Below are positions 16,251 to 24,502 of a stretch of 62,563 nt of DNA, in pieces. A program made the position numbers and the translations under genes. The notes beneath the pieces are model-generated. The model was given only the letters and a program-made list of their open reading frames with translations, searched no databases and had not been told where the DNA came from. Source of the DNA: Demequina lutea (GTDB lineage Bacteria > Actinomycetota > Actinomycetes > Actinomycetales > Demequinaceae). The stretch's first letter is position 1. Each line of letters opens with the position of its first letter. Where the stretch lies: contig QKAX01000173.1 of NCBI GenBank assembly GCA_003246255.1, positions 1 through 62,563 of the forward strand, given 5' to 3'.

Positions 16251-18341
16251 CTACGGAGACGTGGGGGCGACGGGCTCCACCGAACCGTCAGGCTGCACTA
16301 TGCCCGCGTACCACGTGACGGTCTCTCGGGCATTGACGCGAGGCATGTGTTGCAGCGCGTACTCGCCCCGGTACATCAGCGCGTCGATGATGGGAGGCGC
16401 GTCCGCAGCCGCGCCGACGAGCGCCGGGTCTTGCGTCAGCACGATGGGCGCCTCGCCCCAAATCTGCGCCATCTGAGCCAGCGCCTCCGGCTCCGGGTCG
16501 ACCAGGGCGAGCACCTCAGGCACGTCGCACATGACCCGAATCGTCCCAAAGTACTGTGACCTGCCCGCGAGCACCACAGGCCTGCCGTCGATCACGTCGC
16601 ACAGCTCGGCCGAGATCCCGAGCGCGCCATACTGCTCGATTGACCACACGTAGACAGCTGGCGCGACGGGGTACTCATCGCCCGGCTTCACCGAGATCCA
16701 CGTGGTCATGGGCAGCGCCAGCATCGCAAAGCCAGCCCAGGCGGGCGCCCGCAAGTCCCATGCCGGCCACCTCTCCACGATCCGCGCGGCGACCCACCAC
16801 GCGCCTACGCCAGCGGCGATCGCGAGCCCGGGCATCGTGATCGGCTCAAAGCGACGAATCGCCCACAGCTGATCCGGGATGATCTCGGGGGTCACCACGT
16901 ACATGGCCGTGGGGGCCGCGACGGCGCCGAGGAACGCGAAGCCCTCTGCATTGCCGTGCACGGCCCGATACGCGAGCACCCCAAGGCCCACGGCGGCCAG
17001 CGCCATCAGCGGCCACGTGTAGTAGTACGACATCCAGGTGAGGGTGCTCTCGCCGTACGTGCGGGAGGGGTCGATGGGCAGGTCGGCGAGGCGCTGGAAC
17101 GCCTCCACGACCGAGTTGGCGAAAGTGTCGGTGTCTGACTCGGTGCCGCGACGCGCCACCATCCACAGTGGTCGCGAGGCCAGCACGGCCACGGCGGCGG
17201 CTGTTCCCCAGCCGGCGATTGATGCGACGTGTGTGCGGTGCCTTCCCACCCAGGCCGCTGTGCGAGCGTGGCGACGGGGCCCCCACACCAGCGCGACGAT
17301 CACCACCACGGCGAGTCCCGCGCAGTACACGGCGCCGACGACGAGGGCTTGGTCGCCCAGGCGCGCGAGGTACGCGTGTGACCAGCGGTACAGCGAGGCA
17401 TAGCCTGCGGCCAGCACCAGCACCTGCGGCACGATGAACGACGGCAGCAGTCGGCGCGCCTTGGGACTGCGGGCGACGGCGGCGAGCCCGATGCCCATCA
17501 GCACTCCCACGGCATAGGCGGCACCGTCGATCCTCACCAGCGCGGTGGCTCCCGACGCGATTCCTGCGGCGATCATCGGCCCGTGCCGGCGGGTGGAGAG
17601 CCCGCGCCACGCCCACGACACCGCCGCGACGATGAGCAGCAGCGTGAGCGGCTCGCTATAGGGGGAGCGGCTGAGCCCGATGTGCGACACGGTGAGGGCG
17701 AAGGCCCCGGCCGACGCGGCGGCAGCAGCCGGCTTCATCATGCGGCGCGCGAGAGCGAAGACAGCAAGCACTCCTACGCCGCCCACGATGGCGTTGAAGG
17801 CGAGCACGCCGTGCACACCGGCCAGCCAGCCGCCCACCGAGAGCAGCGCGGGCAGCGCCTTCGCCCCCTGCGGCTGGATGACGTCGCCATAGATGTTCCA
17901 CGCCTCCCACGCATCGGGAATGACGTTCGCCTGAGTTGCCGCGGCCTCGACGCCGCCCAGCGAGGGGATGTCTGTCGACGGATGGTCGATGAGCCAGATC
18001 CCGCTGAGGGCCAGGAAGCCGGGATCGCGCGACACGACGATGTACTGCGACGACAGCGCAATGCCCAGCACCGTCCACGCCGCCGCACCGCCGACCACCC
18101 AGAGCGCCGCGCGGCGGGCAGCGAGGCCCGCCACCGCGATCGGCGGCACCGCGCGCCACAAGAGCCAACCGACGACAAGTGCCAGCGGCAGCGTGGTCCA
18201 CGGACGGTGGATGCCGAGCGAGACGGTGGCGCTCGCGGCGAGCGAGAGCGCGACGAGGCCCAGGACAGCCGCCTCAGGGGCTCGTGCAATCCACGTGGGC
18301 GGGCTGCTGCGGCGCGACGCGCGATGCGAAGGGGTCGTCAC
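16251..18341 (-). CDS. Multi-spanning GT-C-like membrane protein
   Basis: Integral membrane protein of 696 residues with about 12 helices, then a ~150-residue extracytoplasmic C-terminal domain. A first-loop acidic motif (VSRDPGFLALSGIWLIDHPS) followed by a long external loop resembles GT-C glycosyltransferases (family 39/PMT-like) that use polyprenyl-phosphate sugars. No specific substrate can be named. GTG at 18341 is supported by TAGTGT exactly six bases upstream, which predicts a leaderless transcript. It is divergent from the two-component regulator at 18422 across an 80-bp gap. Confidence 0.65.
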   Translation of the reverse strand: MTTPSHRASRRSSPPTWIARAPEAAVLGLVALSLAASATVSLGIHRPWTTLPLALVVGWLLWRAVPPIAVAGLAARRAALWVVGGAAAWTVLGIALSSQYIVVSRDPGFLALSGIWLIDHPSTDIPSLGGVEAAATQANVIPDAWEAWNIYGDVIQPQGAKALPALLSVGGWLAGVHGVLAFNAIVGGVGVLAVFALARRMMKPAAAAASAGAFALTVSHIGLSRSPYSEPLTLLLIVAAVSWAWRGLSTRRHGPMIAAGIASGATALVRIDGAAYAVGVLMGIGLAAVARSPKARRLLPSFIVPQVLVLAAGYASLYRWSHAYLARLGDQALVVGAVYCAGLAVVVIVALVWGPRRHARTAAWVGRHRTHVASIAGWGTAAAVAVLASRPLWMVARRGTESDTDTFANSVVEAFQRLADLPIDPSRTYGESTLTWMSYYYTWPLMALAAVGLGVLAYRAVHGNAEGFAFLGAVAAPTAMYVVTPEIIPDQLWAIRRFEPITMPGLAIAAGVGAWWVAARIVERWPAWDLRAPAWAGFAMLALPMTTWISVKPGDEYPVAPAVYVWSIEQYGALGISAELCDVIDGRPVVLAGRSQYFGTIRVMCDVPEVLALVDPEPEALAQMAQIWGEAPIVLTQDPALVGAAADAPPIIDALMYRGEYALQHMPRVNARETVTWYAGIVQPDGSVEPVAPTSP

Positions 18342-18421
18342 GTCGGCACACTATCAATCCAGCGTGCGGCACCCCGCGCTCACGTCGTTGCAAACTTGCG
18401 GTGCGCGGGTAAGGTGGGCCC

Positions 18422-19096
18422 ATGGCGAGAATTGTCTTGGTCGAAGATGACCCGACCATTTCAGAACCCTTGACCCGCGCTTTGGGCCGCGAGGGCTACG
18501 AGGTGGAGTGGCACGGAACCGGTCAAGGCGGAGCGGGAGCAGCCGCAGGCGCAGACCTCGTGATCCTCGACCTTGGGCTTCCCGATATGGACGGCGTCGA
18601 TGTGGCGCGCCGCGTGCGCGACCAGGGCCTCACAGTGCCCATCCTGATGTTGACGGCTCGGGCGGACGAGGTGGACCTCGTGGTGGGTCTCGACGCCGGC
18701 GCCGATGACTACGTCACCAAGCCCTTCAGGCTCGCCGAGTTGCTGGCGAGGGTCCGTGCGCTGTTGCGCAGGCGGGGCGAGAATGACCCGTCGGGCGAGC
18801 TCGAGGCGGGAGGCGTGCGCGTCGATGTCGCGGGTCACCGCGCGTACCTCGACGAGGCGGAGCTGCAGCTGAGCGGCAAGGAGTTTGACCTGCTGCAGGT
18901 GCTCGTGGCCCACGCGGGCCAGGTCGTGTCGCGCGAGCACCTCATGCGTGAGGTGTGGGACGCGGATCCCCACGCGCCATCCAAGACGCTCGACATGCAC
19001 GTCTCGTGGCTGCGCCGCAAGCTCGGCGACGACGCCGCCAAGCCGCGTTTCATCACCACTGTGCGCGGCATGGGCTTCCGCTTCGAGAACGACTAG
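18422..19096 (+). CDS. OmpR-family response regulator
   Basis: DNA-binding response regulator of 224 residues. The receiver domain has acidic pair E8/D9-D10, phospho-acceptor D50 (ILDLGLPDMDG) and the K of YVTKPF. The C-terminal winged helix (~125-224) ends in TTVRGMGFRFE. A TAAGGT -10 box ends six bases before ATG 18422, so the mRNA is probably leaderless. The cognate kinase starts three bases after the stop. It is distinct from MtrA, encoded at 39469; the target genes are unknown. Confidence 0.9.
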   Translation: MARIVLVEDDPTISEPLTRALGREGYEVEWHGTGQGGAGAAAGADLVILDLGLPDMDGVDVARRVRDQGLTVPILMLTARADEVDLVVGLDAGADDYVTKPFRLAELLARVRALLRRRGENDPSGELEAGGVRVDVAGHRAYLDEAELQLSGKEFDLLQVLVAHAGQVVSREHLMREVWDADPHAPSKTLDMHVSWLRRKLGDDAAKPRFITTVRGMGFRFEND

Positions 19097-19099
19097 CCG

Positions 19100-20419
19100 G
19101 TGCGTCGGCGCGTCCTGGGGGCCACGCTCTCCGCACTCGCGGTGGCGATGGTCCTGCTGGGCATCCCCCTTGCTGTCTTCGCGTTCCAACTTGTTCGTGA
19201 CGACGCGCTGCGGGAGCTTGACGCGCGCACCTCCACGGCCGCGCGAGCGATCGAGGTGCGCTTCCTCTCTGGCGAGACCCTCGACGAGTCGATTCTTGAG
19301 AACTACATCGGTACAGCGCAGGGAGCGCCTCGCCACATTGCTGTGAGGCTCCCCGACGGCACCGAGTTGGCTGCGGGCGATGAGCCGTCACCCTCGTATC
19401 GAGGCTCCTATGCCACGGATTCAGGCGTGATCGTGTTGATGTCGGCAGCGCGTGCCGACATCTTCTGGGAGGCCACGCGGGCCGTGGGGCTCGTGCTCGC
19501 CGTTGGCGTCGTGGCTGTCGTCGCCGGGGTCACCATGGCGTCGTGGCAGGCGAACCGTCTCGCCGCGCCCCTCGTGTATCTGGCCGCCTCGGCCGAGCAG
19601 ATCGGCGCGGGTCAGACGAGGCCAAAGGTGCGCGCCTCGGGTGTCGAGGAGATCGACCTCGTGGCCGAGGAGCTTGTGAGGTCGGCCGACCGCATGGCGG
19701 CGAGGCTGAGCGCCGAGCGCCAGTTCGCGGCCGACGCGTCGCACCAGTTGCGCACGCCGCTCACGGCCCTCAGCATGCGGCTCGAGGAGATCTCCGCGCT
19801 CACCACCCAGGATGACGTGCGTGCTGAGGCCGAGGCGTCGCTCGAGCAGATCGAGAGGCTCACTGGCGTGGTGGACGAGCTGCTCGGCCGCACGCGCAGG
19901 GCGCTCGGCTCGGGCACTGAGCTGGTGTTGCTGGACGAGGTGTTCACGCAGCAGCGTGCCGAGTGGGCGCGGGCGTTCGCGCAGGCTGGACGCGAGTTGG
20001 TGATCGCGCCTACCGAGGCGACTGTGTTCGCCACGCCGGGGGGCTTGTCTCAGGTGCTCGCGACGCTGATCGAGAACTCGCTTCACCACGGTGGGGGAAC
20101 CACCACCGTGATTGCCCGCGAGTCGGGAGCCAACCATGCGACAGTGATCGAGGTGGCCGACCACGGTCAGGGTGTGCCCGATGATCTCGCCGGTCGCATC
20201 TTTGAACGCGCGGTGACGTCAGGCAAGGGCACGGGGCTGGGCCTGGCCCTCGCTCGCGACCTGGTCACCGCAGACGGCGGCAGGCTCGAGCTCTCGCAGC
20301 GAGTGCCGGCCATCTTCTCGGTGTTTCTGCAGGGAGTGCCGCGCATGGTGGATCTCAACACTGTGGTGCCGCACGGCCGCTCCCGCAAGCGCCGCGGCCG
20401 CGACGGGTCGGACGCCTAG
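19100..20419 (+). CDS. Membrane sensor histidine kinase
   Basis: Histidine kinase of 439 residues: N-terminal helix (~8-30), a short extracytoplasmic sensor (~31-125), a second helix (~130-152), HAMP (~155-205), HisKA with ASHQLRTPL (H215), and HATPase with N-box IENSLHHG, G1 DHGQGVPD and G2 GKGTGLGLALARDL. GTG at 19100 follows the regulator stop by three bases, so the two are co-transcribed. Its last four bases overlap the convergent gtrA-like stop. The small sensor domain suggests an envelope signal, which I cannot specify. Confidence 0.9.
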   Translation: MRRRVLGATLSALAVAMVLLGIPLAVFAFQLVRDDALRELDARTSTAARAIEVRFLSGETLDESILENYIGTAQGAPRHIAVRLPDGTELAAGDEPSPSYRGSYATDSGVIVLMSAARADIFWEATRAVGLVLAVGVVAVVAGVTMASWQANRLAAPLVYLAASAEQIGAGQTRPKVRASGVEEIDLVAEELVRSADRMAARLSAERQFAADASHQLRTPLTALSMRLEEISALTTQDDVRAEAEASLEQIERLTGVVDELLGRTRRALGSGTELVLLDEVFTQQRAEWARAFAQAGRELVIAPTEATVFATPGGLSQVLATLIENSLHHGGGTTTVIARESGANHATVIEVADHGQGVPDDLAGRIFERAVTSGKGTGLGLALARDLVTADGGRLELSQRVPAIFSVFLQGVPRMVDLNTVVPHGRSRKRRGRDGSDA

Positions 20420-20937
20420 CTGGCCTCGACGTCGGAGCTCGTGACGGACGGGGGACCCGCCGCATCCGACGTGCGTGCAAAAACGAAGAGCGAGAAGCCC
20501 ACGTAGCGCGCCACGGTCCCCAGGCCGATGCCAACGAGGCTCGACAGATTGTCGGCCCACCACGACGTCCATCCGAGGCCGTGGTGGGTGAGCGCCACGG
20601 CACCCGCCTCGAGCAGCAGCGCCACCCCGTTCACGGCGCCGAAGAGCGCGAGCTCCTTTGCAGGCGTGTGCCTGCGCCGACCGCGGTAGGTCCACCCCCG
20701 ATGCGCGATCCACGCGAAGACGATGGACGCGAGCGTCGCGATCACCTTTGCCGTCACCACGCGGTCGTCGTCTCCTGCCACGGCCGCAGCGGGGGAGAGG
20801 GGGCCGAGGCGCAGCGCGTTGAAGACTCCCAGGTTGACCACGATGCCGGCGACGCCCACCGTGCCAAAGCGCGCGAGGAGGCCCGCGCGGGCGCGCAACC
20901 ATGCGACGGCACGGTGCGTGAGCGAGCTGGTGGTCAC
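20416..20937 (-). CDS. GtrA-family membrane protein
   Basis: Protein of 173 residues with four helices matching GtrA: LLARFGTVGVAGIVVNLGVFNAL at the first helix, ATLASIVFAWIAHRGWTYRG, and VARYVGFSLFVF at the end. GtrA proteins are thought to flip or assist polyprenyl-linked sugars for cell-surface glycans. A GtrA gene also neighbours purK and purE in mycobacteria (Rv3277-Rv3276c-Rv3275c). GTG at 20937 is chosen; TAGGCT ends eight bases before it. It is divergent from purK with a 34-bp gap. Confidence 0.82.
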   Translation of the reverse strand: MTTSSLTHRAVAWLRARAGLLARFGTVGVAGIVVNLGVFNALRLGPLSPAAAVAGDDDRVVTAKVIATLASIVFAWIAHRGWTYRGRRRHTPAKELALFGAVNGVALLLEAGAVALTHHGLGWTSWWADNLSSLVGIGLGTVARYVGFSLFVFARTSDAAGPPSVTSSDVEAS

Positions 20938-20971
20938 GAGCCCCGAGCCTAGTCGCCGGTAGGTTAGGACC

Positions 20972-22111
20972 ATGACGCGCGTTGCTGTGGTGGGTGGCGG
21001 CCAATTGGCCAGGATGATGGCGCCGGCGGCGACTGCCATGGGAGTGACGCTGCGGGTGCTCGTGGAGTCCGCGGACGTCTCGGCGGCGCTCGCGGCGCAC
21101 GAGACGGTGGTGGGCCTGCCTGGTGACGACGAGGCCGTGCGCGCCCTGCTTGCCGAGCCGCGCCCCGACGCGGTCACGTGGGAGCACGAGCACATCCCGG
21201 ATTCGCTGTTCGCGATTGCCGATGAGCTGGGCGTCCCCTCTCGGCCGGGTCGCGAGGCGCTGCTGTACGCGCGCGACAAGATCGCGATGCGCGAGCGGCT
21301 GGACGCGCTGGGCCTGCCTAGCCCTGCGTGGCGCGTCGTGGAGACTGAGGACGACGTCGCCGACTTCCTGTCGGTGCACGGCGGCGCAGGCGTGCTCAAG
21401 ACGGCGCGCGGCGGCTACGACGGCAAGGGTGTGAGGATCGTGCGCCACCCGGCTGACGCGTCGGACTGGCTCGCGGCCGCGGCCGACGGCGGTCCCCGGC
21501 TGCTGATCGAAGAGAAGGTCGCCTACGATCGCGAGGTCGCGATGCAGGTGGCTCGCCGCCCCCAGGGAGAGGTGCGCGCGTGGCCGCTCGTGGAGTCGAT
21601 TCAGCGCGACGGCGTGTGCTCCGAGGTGATCGCGCCCGCACCGGAGCTCACGCCGGAGCTGCAGCACGAGGCCGAGCGCATCGCGCGGCTGATTGCGACC
21701 GAGCTCGACGTGACGGGAGCGCTCGCGGTGGAGATGTTCCAGGTCGGCGGTCGGCTGCTCATCAACGAACTCGCGATGCGGCCTCACAACTCGGGACACT
21801 GGACCATTGAGGGAGCCGTCACCAGCCAGTTTGAGCAGCACCTGCGCGCGGTGCTGGACTGGCCGCTGGGCGGCACCGCAGCACTCGCGCCCGTGACAGT
21901 GATGGCGAATGTGCTGGGCGGAGCGCGCGAGGACCTGCTGGGCGCGTGGCCGGGCGTGCCGGACGCCGATGCCAAGGTGCACCTGTACGGCAAGGGAGTG
22001 CGCGCCGGCCGCAAGGTGGGGCACGTGACGCTCATGGGAGACGCCGTGGATGCGACGCGCAAGCGTGCGGCGGAGGTCGCCGCGTGGATCAGGGACGGAG
22101 GCGACGCATGA
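20972..22111 (+). CDS. purK: N5-carboxyaminoimidazole ribonucleotide synthase PurK
   Basis: ATP-grasp enzyme of 379 residues that makes N5-CAIR from AIR, bicarbonate and ATP in purine synthesis. The N-terminus [13 protein letters not shown], the conserved [19 protein letters not shown] (ATP loop) and [17 protein letters not shown] are diagnostic. TAGGTT ends six bases before ATG 20972, so the purKE mRNA is probably leaderless. The stop overlaps the purE ATG by ATGA, giving translational coupling with the next enzyme of the pathway. Confidence 0.97.
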   Translation: MTRVAVVGGGQLARMMAPAATAMGVTLRVLVESADVSAALAAHETVVGLPGDDEAVRALLAEPRPDAVTWEHEHIPDSLFAIADELGVPSRPGREALLYARDKIAMRERLDALGLPSPAWRVVETEDDVADFLSVHGGAGVLKTARGGYDGKGVRIVRHPADASDWLAAAADGGPRLLIEEKVAYDREVAMQVARRPQGEVRAWPLVESIQRDGVCSEVIAPAPELTPELQHEAERIARLIATELDVTGALAVEMFQVGGRLLINELAMRPHNSGHWTIEGAVTSQFEQHLRAVLDWPLGGTAALAPVTVMANVLGGAREDLLGAWPGVPDADAKVHLYGKGVRAGRKVGHVTLMGDAVDATRKRAAEVAAWIRDGGDA

Positions 22112-22608
22112 GCGCGCTCGTGGGGCTCGTGATGGGCTCGGACTCGGACTGGAACGTGATGAGCCTCGCCGCGCAGGCGCTGGACGAGCTGGGCATCCCG
22201 TACGAGAAGGACGTGGTGTCGGCACACCGCATGCCCCAGACGATGATCGACTACGGCAAGAGCGCCGAGGAGCGCGGCTTGCGCGTGATCATCGCTGGCG
22301 CGGGAGGTGCCGCGCACCTGCCCGGCATGCTGGCGTCGGTGACGCCGCTGCCGGTGATCGGCGTGCCGGTCCCCCTCAAGTATCTGGACGGCATGGACTC
22401 GCTGCTGAGCATCGTGCAGATGCCCGCGGGCGTGCCCGTGGCGACGGTGTCCATCGCGGGGGCGCGCAATGCAGGCCTGCTGGCCGCGCGCATCCTGGGA
22501 GCTGGAGAGGGCGAGTTTGCGGCGACCCTGCGCCGTCGCATGCGCGATTTCCAGGCGGAGCTCCAGGCCCAGGCCGAGGCGAAGGGTGCGGCGCTGCGCG
22601 AGCTGTAG
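22108..22608 (+). CDS. purE: N5-CAIR mutase PurE
   Basis: Class I PurE of 166 residues converting N5-CAIR to CAIR. It shows [10 protein letters not shown], the active-site SAHRMP, and [18 protein letters not shown] 22108 overlaps the purK stop by four bases. A strong terminator at 22642-22677 ends the two-gene operon. Confidence 0.97.
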   Translation: MSALVGLVMGSDSDWNVMSLAAQALDELGIPYEKDVVSAHRMPQTMIDYGKSAEERGLRVIIAGAGGAAHLPGMLASVTPLPVIGVPVPLKYLDGMDSLLSIVQMPAGVPVATVSIAGARNAGLLAARILGAGEGEFAATLRRRMRDFQAELQAQAEAKGAALREL

Positions 22609-22641
22609 CGCGCGTGCGGCACCCGACGGCCCCAGAATCGA

Positions 22642-22677
22642 CGAGAGGCCCCCTCCGTGACCGGAGGGGGCCTCTCG
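22642..22677. terminator. Bidirectional terminator after purE and the LCP gene
   Basis: A 16-bp stem pairs CGAGAGGCCCCCTCCG (22642-22657) with CGGAGGGGGCCTCTCG (22662-22677) around a four-base loop. It lies between two convergent genes. Confidence 0.85.
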
Positions 22678-22691
22678 CGCGTTGGTGGGGC

Positions 22692-23945
22692 TCAGCCCAC
22701 GTTGCAGGTGTTCAGGATGCCGTCCTGGCTGTTGGGGTCCACCGAGGCGGACGTGGCGACGGCACCCGCCGCGGCGGGGCCCGCGTTGGCCACCTGCTGC
22801 GCAGGTGCGACGGGGCCATCGGCGGCCGCCGTCGCCGCCGCCTCGTTGGCAGGCGAAGCCGACTGCGAGTCGAGCAGGGGCGCGATGGGCTGGTCGGTCG
22901 CGAGGGCGCTCCAGACCGCGTCCGCGGCTGACGTGAATTGCACGCGGTTGGGGTCCGCGGGGTACGTGCCGATGGGCGCCGTCGCCATCACGATTCCGGC
23001 GCTCGGGTCGAGGTTGCGCAGCGAGAACCCCAGGCCCGCCACGTAGGTGAGGTCACCCATCTGCGGGTCAACCGTGAGCGAATCGGCGACCGCGCCCAAG
23101 AAGTTGGTGATGTCCTGCGGCCGATACAGCATCTCGGCGCTCAGCACTTTCTTGGCCATGTTCTTGAGGAACTCCTGTTGGCGATCGATCCTGTCCAGGT
23201 CCGAGCCTGACACATTCGCCCCGTGGCGCATGCGCACGTAGCTGATGGCCTGAGAGCCGTTCAGCACCTGCGGTCCGGGCTGGAGGTACGTGCCCGAGTA
23301 GGGGTCCGCGTACTCGACGGGGATGCACATAGGCACGCCGCCGATAGCGTCGACCATGTCCCGGAAGCCGGCGAAGTCAATCACGGCGAAGTGGTCGATG
23401 TAGATGTCGGAGAAGCCCTCGACGGTCTTGATGACGCACGCGGCGCCGTCGGAGTTTGAGCCGTGCGCCGCGCCGTTGGCGAACGCGGTGTTGAACTGGC
23501 CGAACCAGCCGCGCTGCGAGGTGCCATCCGAGCGATCGCAGTCGGCGATCTGCACCATGGTGTCGCGCGGGATGGAGACCAGCTCGACGCGTGTCCTATC
23601 GGCCGAGATGTGCATCAGCAGGGTTGTGTCGTTGCGGAGGCCTGCCTCCTCGCCGCCGATGGCGGCGTTCTCGCCGGAGCGATCGTCCGATCCCATCAGC
23701 AGGATGTTCACTGCCTTGCCGGCCGCGCCGTCCACGGGGTTGGCCACGATGTCGGGACGGTCGGGCCCCAGCAGCGGCGAGATGTCCTCTGTGGTGATGC
23801 GCGACTCGAGCTGCGCCGCGTACGTCTGCGTGAAGACGGCACCGAATGCCGCGGCCCCCAGCACTGTGAACGCGAGGTATTTGAGCACGGGGTGGCCCGT
23901 GTGCTTGGTCGCGTGGCGCGCACGCACGTACTGGGTCTCGCTCAT
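22692..23945 (-). CDS. LytR-CpsA-Psr (LCP) family cell-wall ligase
   Basis: Membrane-anchored LCP protein of 417 residues: a short cytoplasmic start, one helix (~22-42), then an external LCP domain with ILLMGSDDRS, RNDTTLLMH, VSIPRDTMV and SYVRMRHGANVSGSDLDRIDRQQEFL. These enzymes move polyprenyl-phosphate-linked glycans onto peptidoglycan. The C-terminal ~60 residues are Ala/Pro-rich and end LNTCNVG. ATG 23945 is chosen for its MSETQ start; upstream in-frame starts exist. A TACACT box near 23984 on this strand is a plausible -10. Divergent from whiB2, in an envelope-gene neighbourhood resembling Rv3257c-Rv3277. Confidence 0.93.
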   Translation of the reverse strand: MSETQYVRARHATKHTGHPVLKYLAFTVLGAAAFGAVFTQTYAAQLESRITTEDISPLLGPDRPDIVANPVDGAAGKAVNILLMGSDDRSGENAAIGGEEAGLRNDTTLLMHISADRTRVELVSIPRDTMVQIADCDRSDGTSQRGWFGQFNTAFANGAAHGSNSDGAACVIKTVEGFSDIYIDHFAVIDFAGFRDMVDAIGGVPMCIPVEYADPYSGTYLQPGPQVLNGSQAISYVRMRHGANVSGSDLDRIDRQQEFLKNMAKKVLSAEMLYRPQDITNFLGAVADSLTVDPQMGDLTYVAGLGFSLRNLDPSAGIVMATAPIGTYPADPNRVQFTSAADAVWSALATDQPIAPLLDSQSASPANEAAATAAADGPVAPAQQVANAGPAAAGAVATSASVDPNSQDGILNTCNVG

Positions 23946-24085
23946 TCGCGGCAACTCCCATCTGGCTGGCAGTGTCATAGTGTAGGGCGCGTTGCCCCAC
24001 ACCCCAGGAACGCGCGCGATCGCGGAACGGTTGGGGTGCGACCCCGGTTCCCATGCGACATTCCTCACCGTGAGTTACCGTTGAC

Positions 24086-24114
24086 TTGACGGGGCGGGAT
24101 TACACGAGTGTAAT
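24086..24114 (+). promoter_or_regulatory. whiB2 promoter overlapped by a 16-bp palindrome
   Basis: TTGACG (24086-24091), a 17-base spacer and TGTAAT (24109-24114) form a near-consensus sigma-70-type promoter pointing at whiB2. A perfect inverted repeat, ATTACAC (24099-24105) and GTGTAAT (24108-24114) with two bases between, covers the spacer and the -10. That placement suggests a repressor operator. Confidence 0.65.
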
Positions 24115-24160
24115 TCTGTGCAAACGGGGCGATCCCCGCGGCGATTCGGAGGACGGGCAC

Positions 24161-24475
24161 ATGTGGAATCTTTACGGGGAGTCCCTGCCGTCCGACGCGA
24201 CCACCCGCGTAGAGATCGCGCCCGTCGTTGACATCTTCGCTGCCGACGAGGACGGTCCGCTCTCGTGGCAGGACCGCGCGCTGTGCGCCCAGACTGACCC
24301 CGAGGCCTTCTTCCCCGAGAAGGGCGGCTCGACTCGCGAGGCCAAGAAGGTGTGCCAGTCGTGCGATGTGAAGTCTGAGTGCCTCGACTACGCACTTGCC
24401 CACGACGAGCGTTTTGGCATTTGGGGTGGACTGTCTGAGCGCGAGCGTCGCAAGCTCAAGCGCCGCGCGGTCTAG
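24161..24475 (+). CDS. whiB2: WhiB2/WhmD-type iron-sulfur regulator
   Basis: WhiB protein of 104 residues with cluster cysteines C42, C65, C68 and C74, the GIWGG turn (86-90) and basic tail ERERRKLKRRAV. The core WQDRALCAQTDPEAFFPEKG and KKVCQSCDV are nearly those of mycobacterial WhmD/WhiB2, which controls septation and cell division. ATG 24161 has GGAGG eight bases upstream; the open frame extends to 24086, but that part overlaps the promoter. It is followed after 27 bases by the large GT2 membrane protein. Confidence 0.93.
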   Translation: MWNLYGESLPSDATTRVEIAPVVDIFAADEDGPLSWQDRALCAQTDPEAFFPEKGGSTREAKKVCQSCDVKSECLDYALAHDERFGIWGGLSERERRKLKRRAV

Positions 24476-24502
24476 GTTGCGGCTGCCTGATCCGAGCGCC
24501 CC

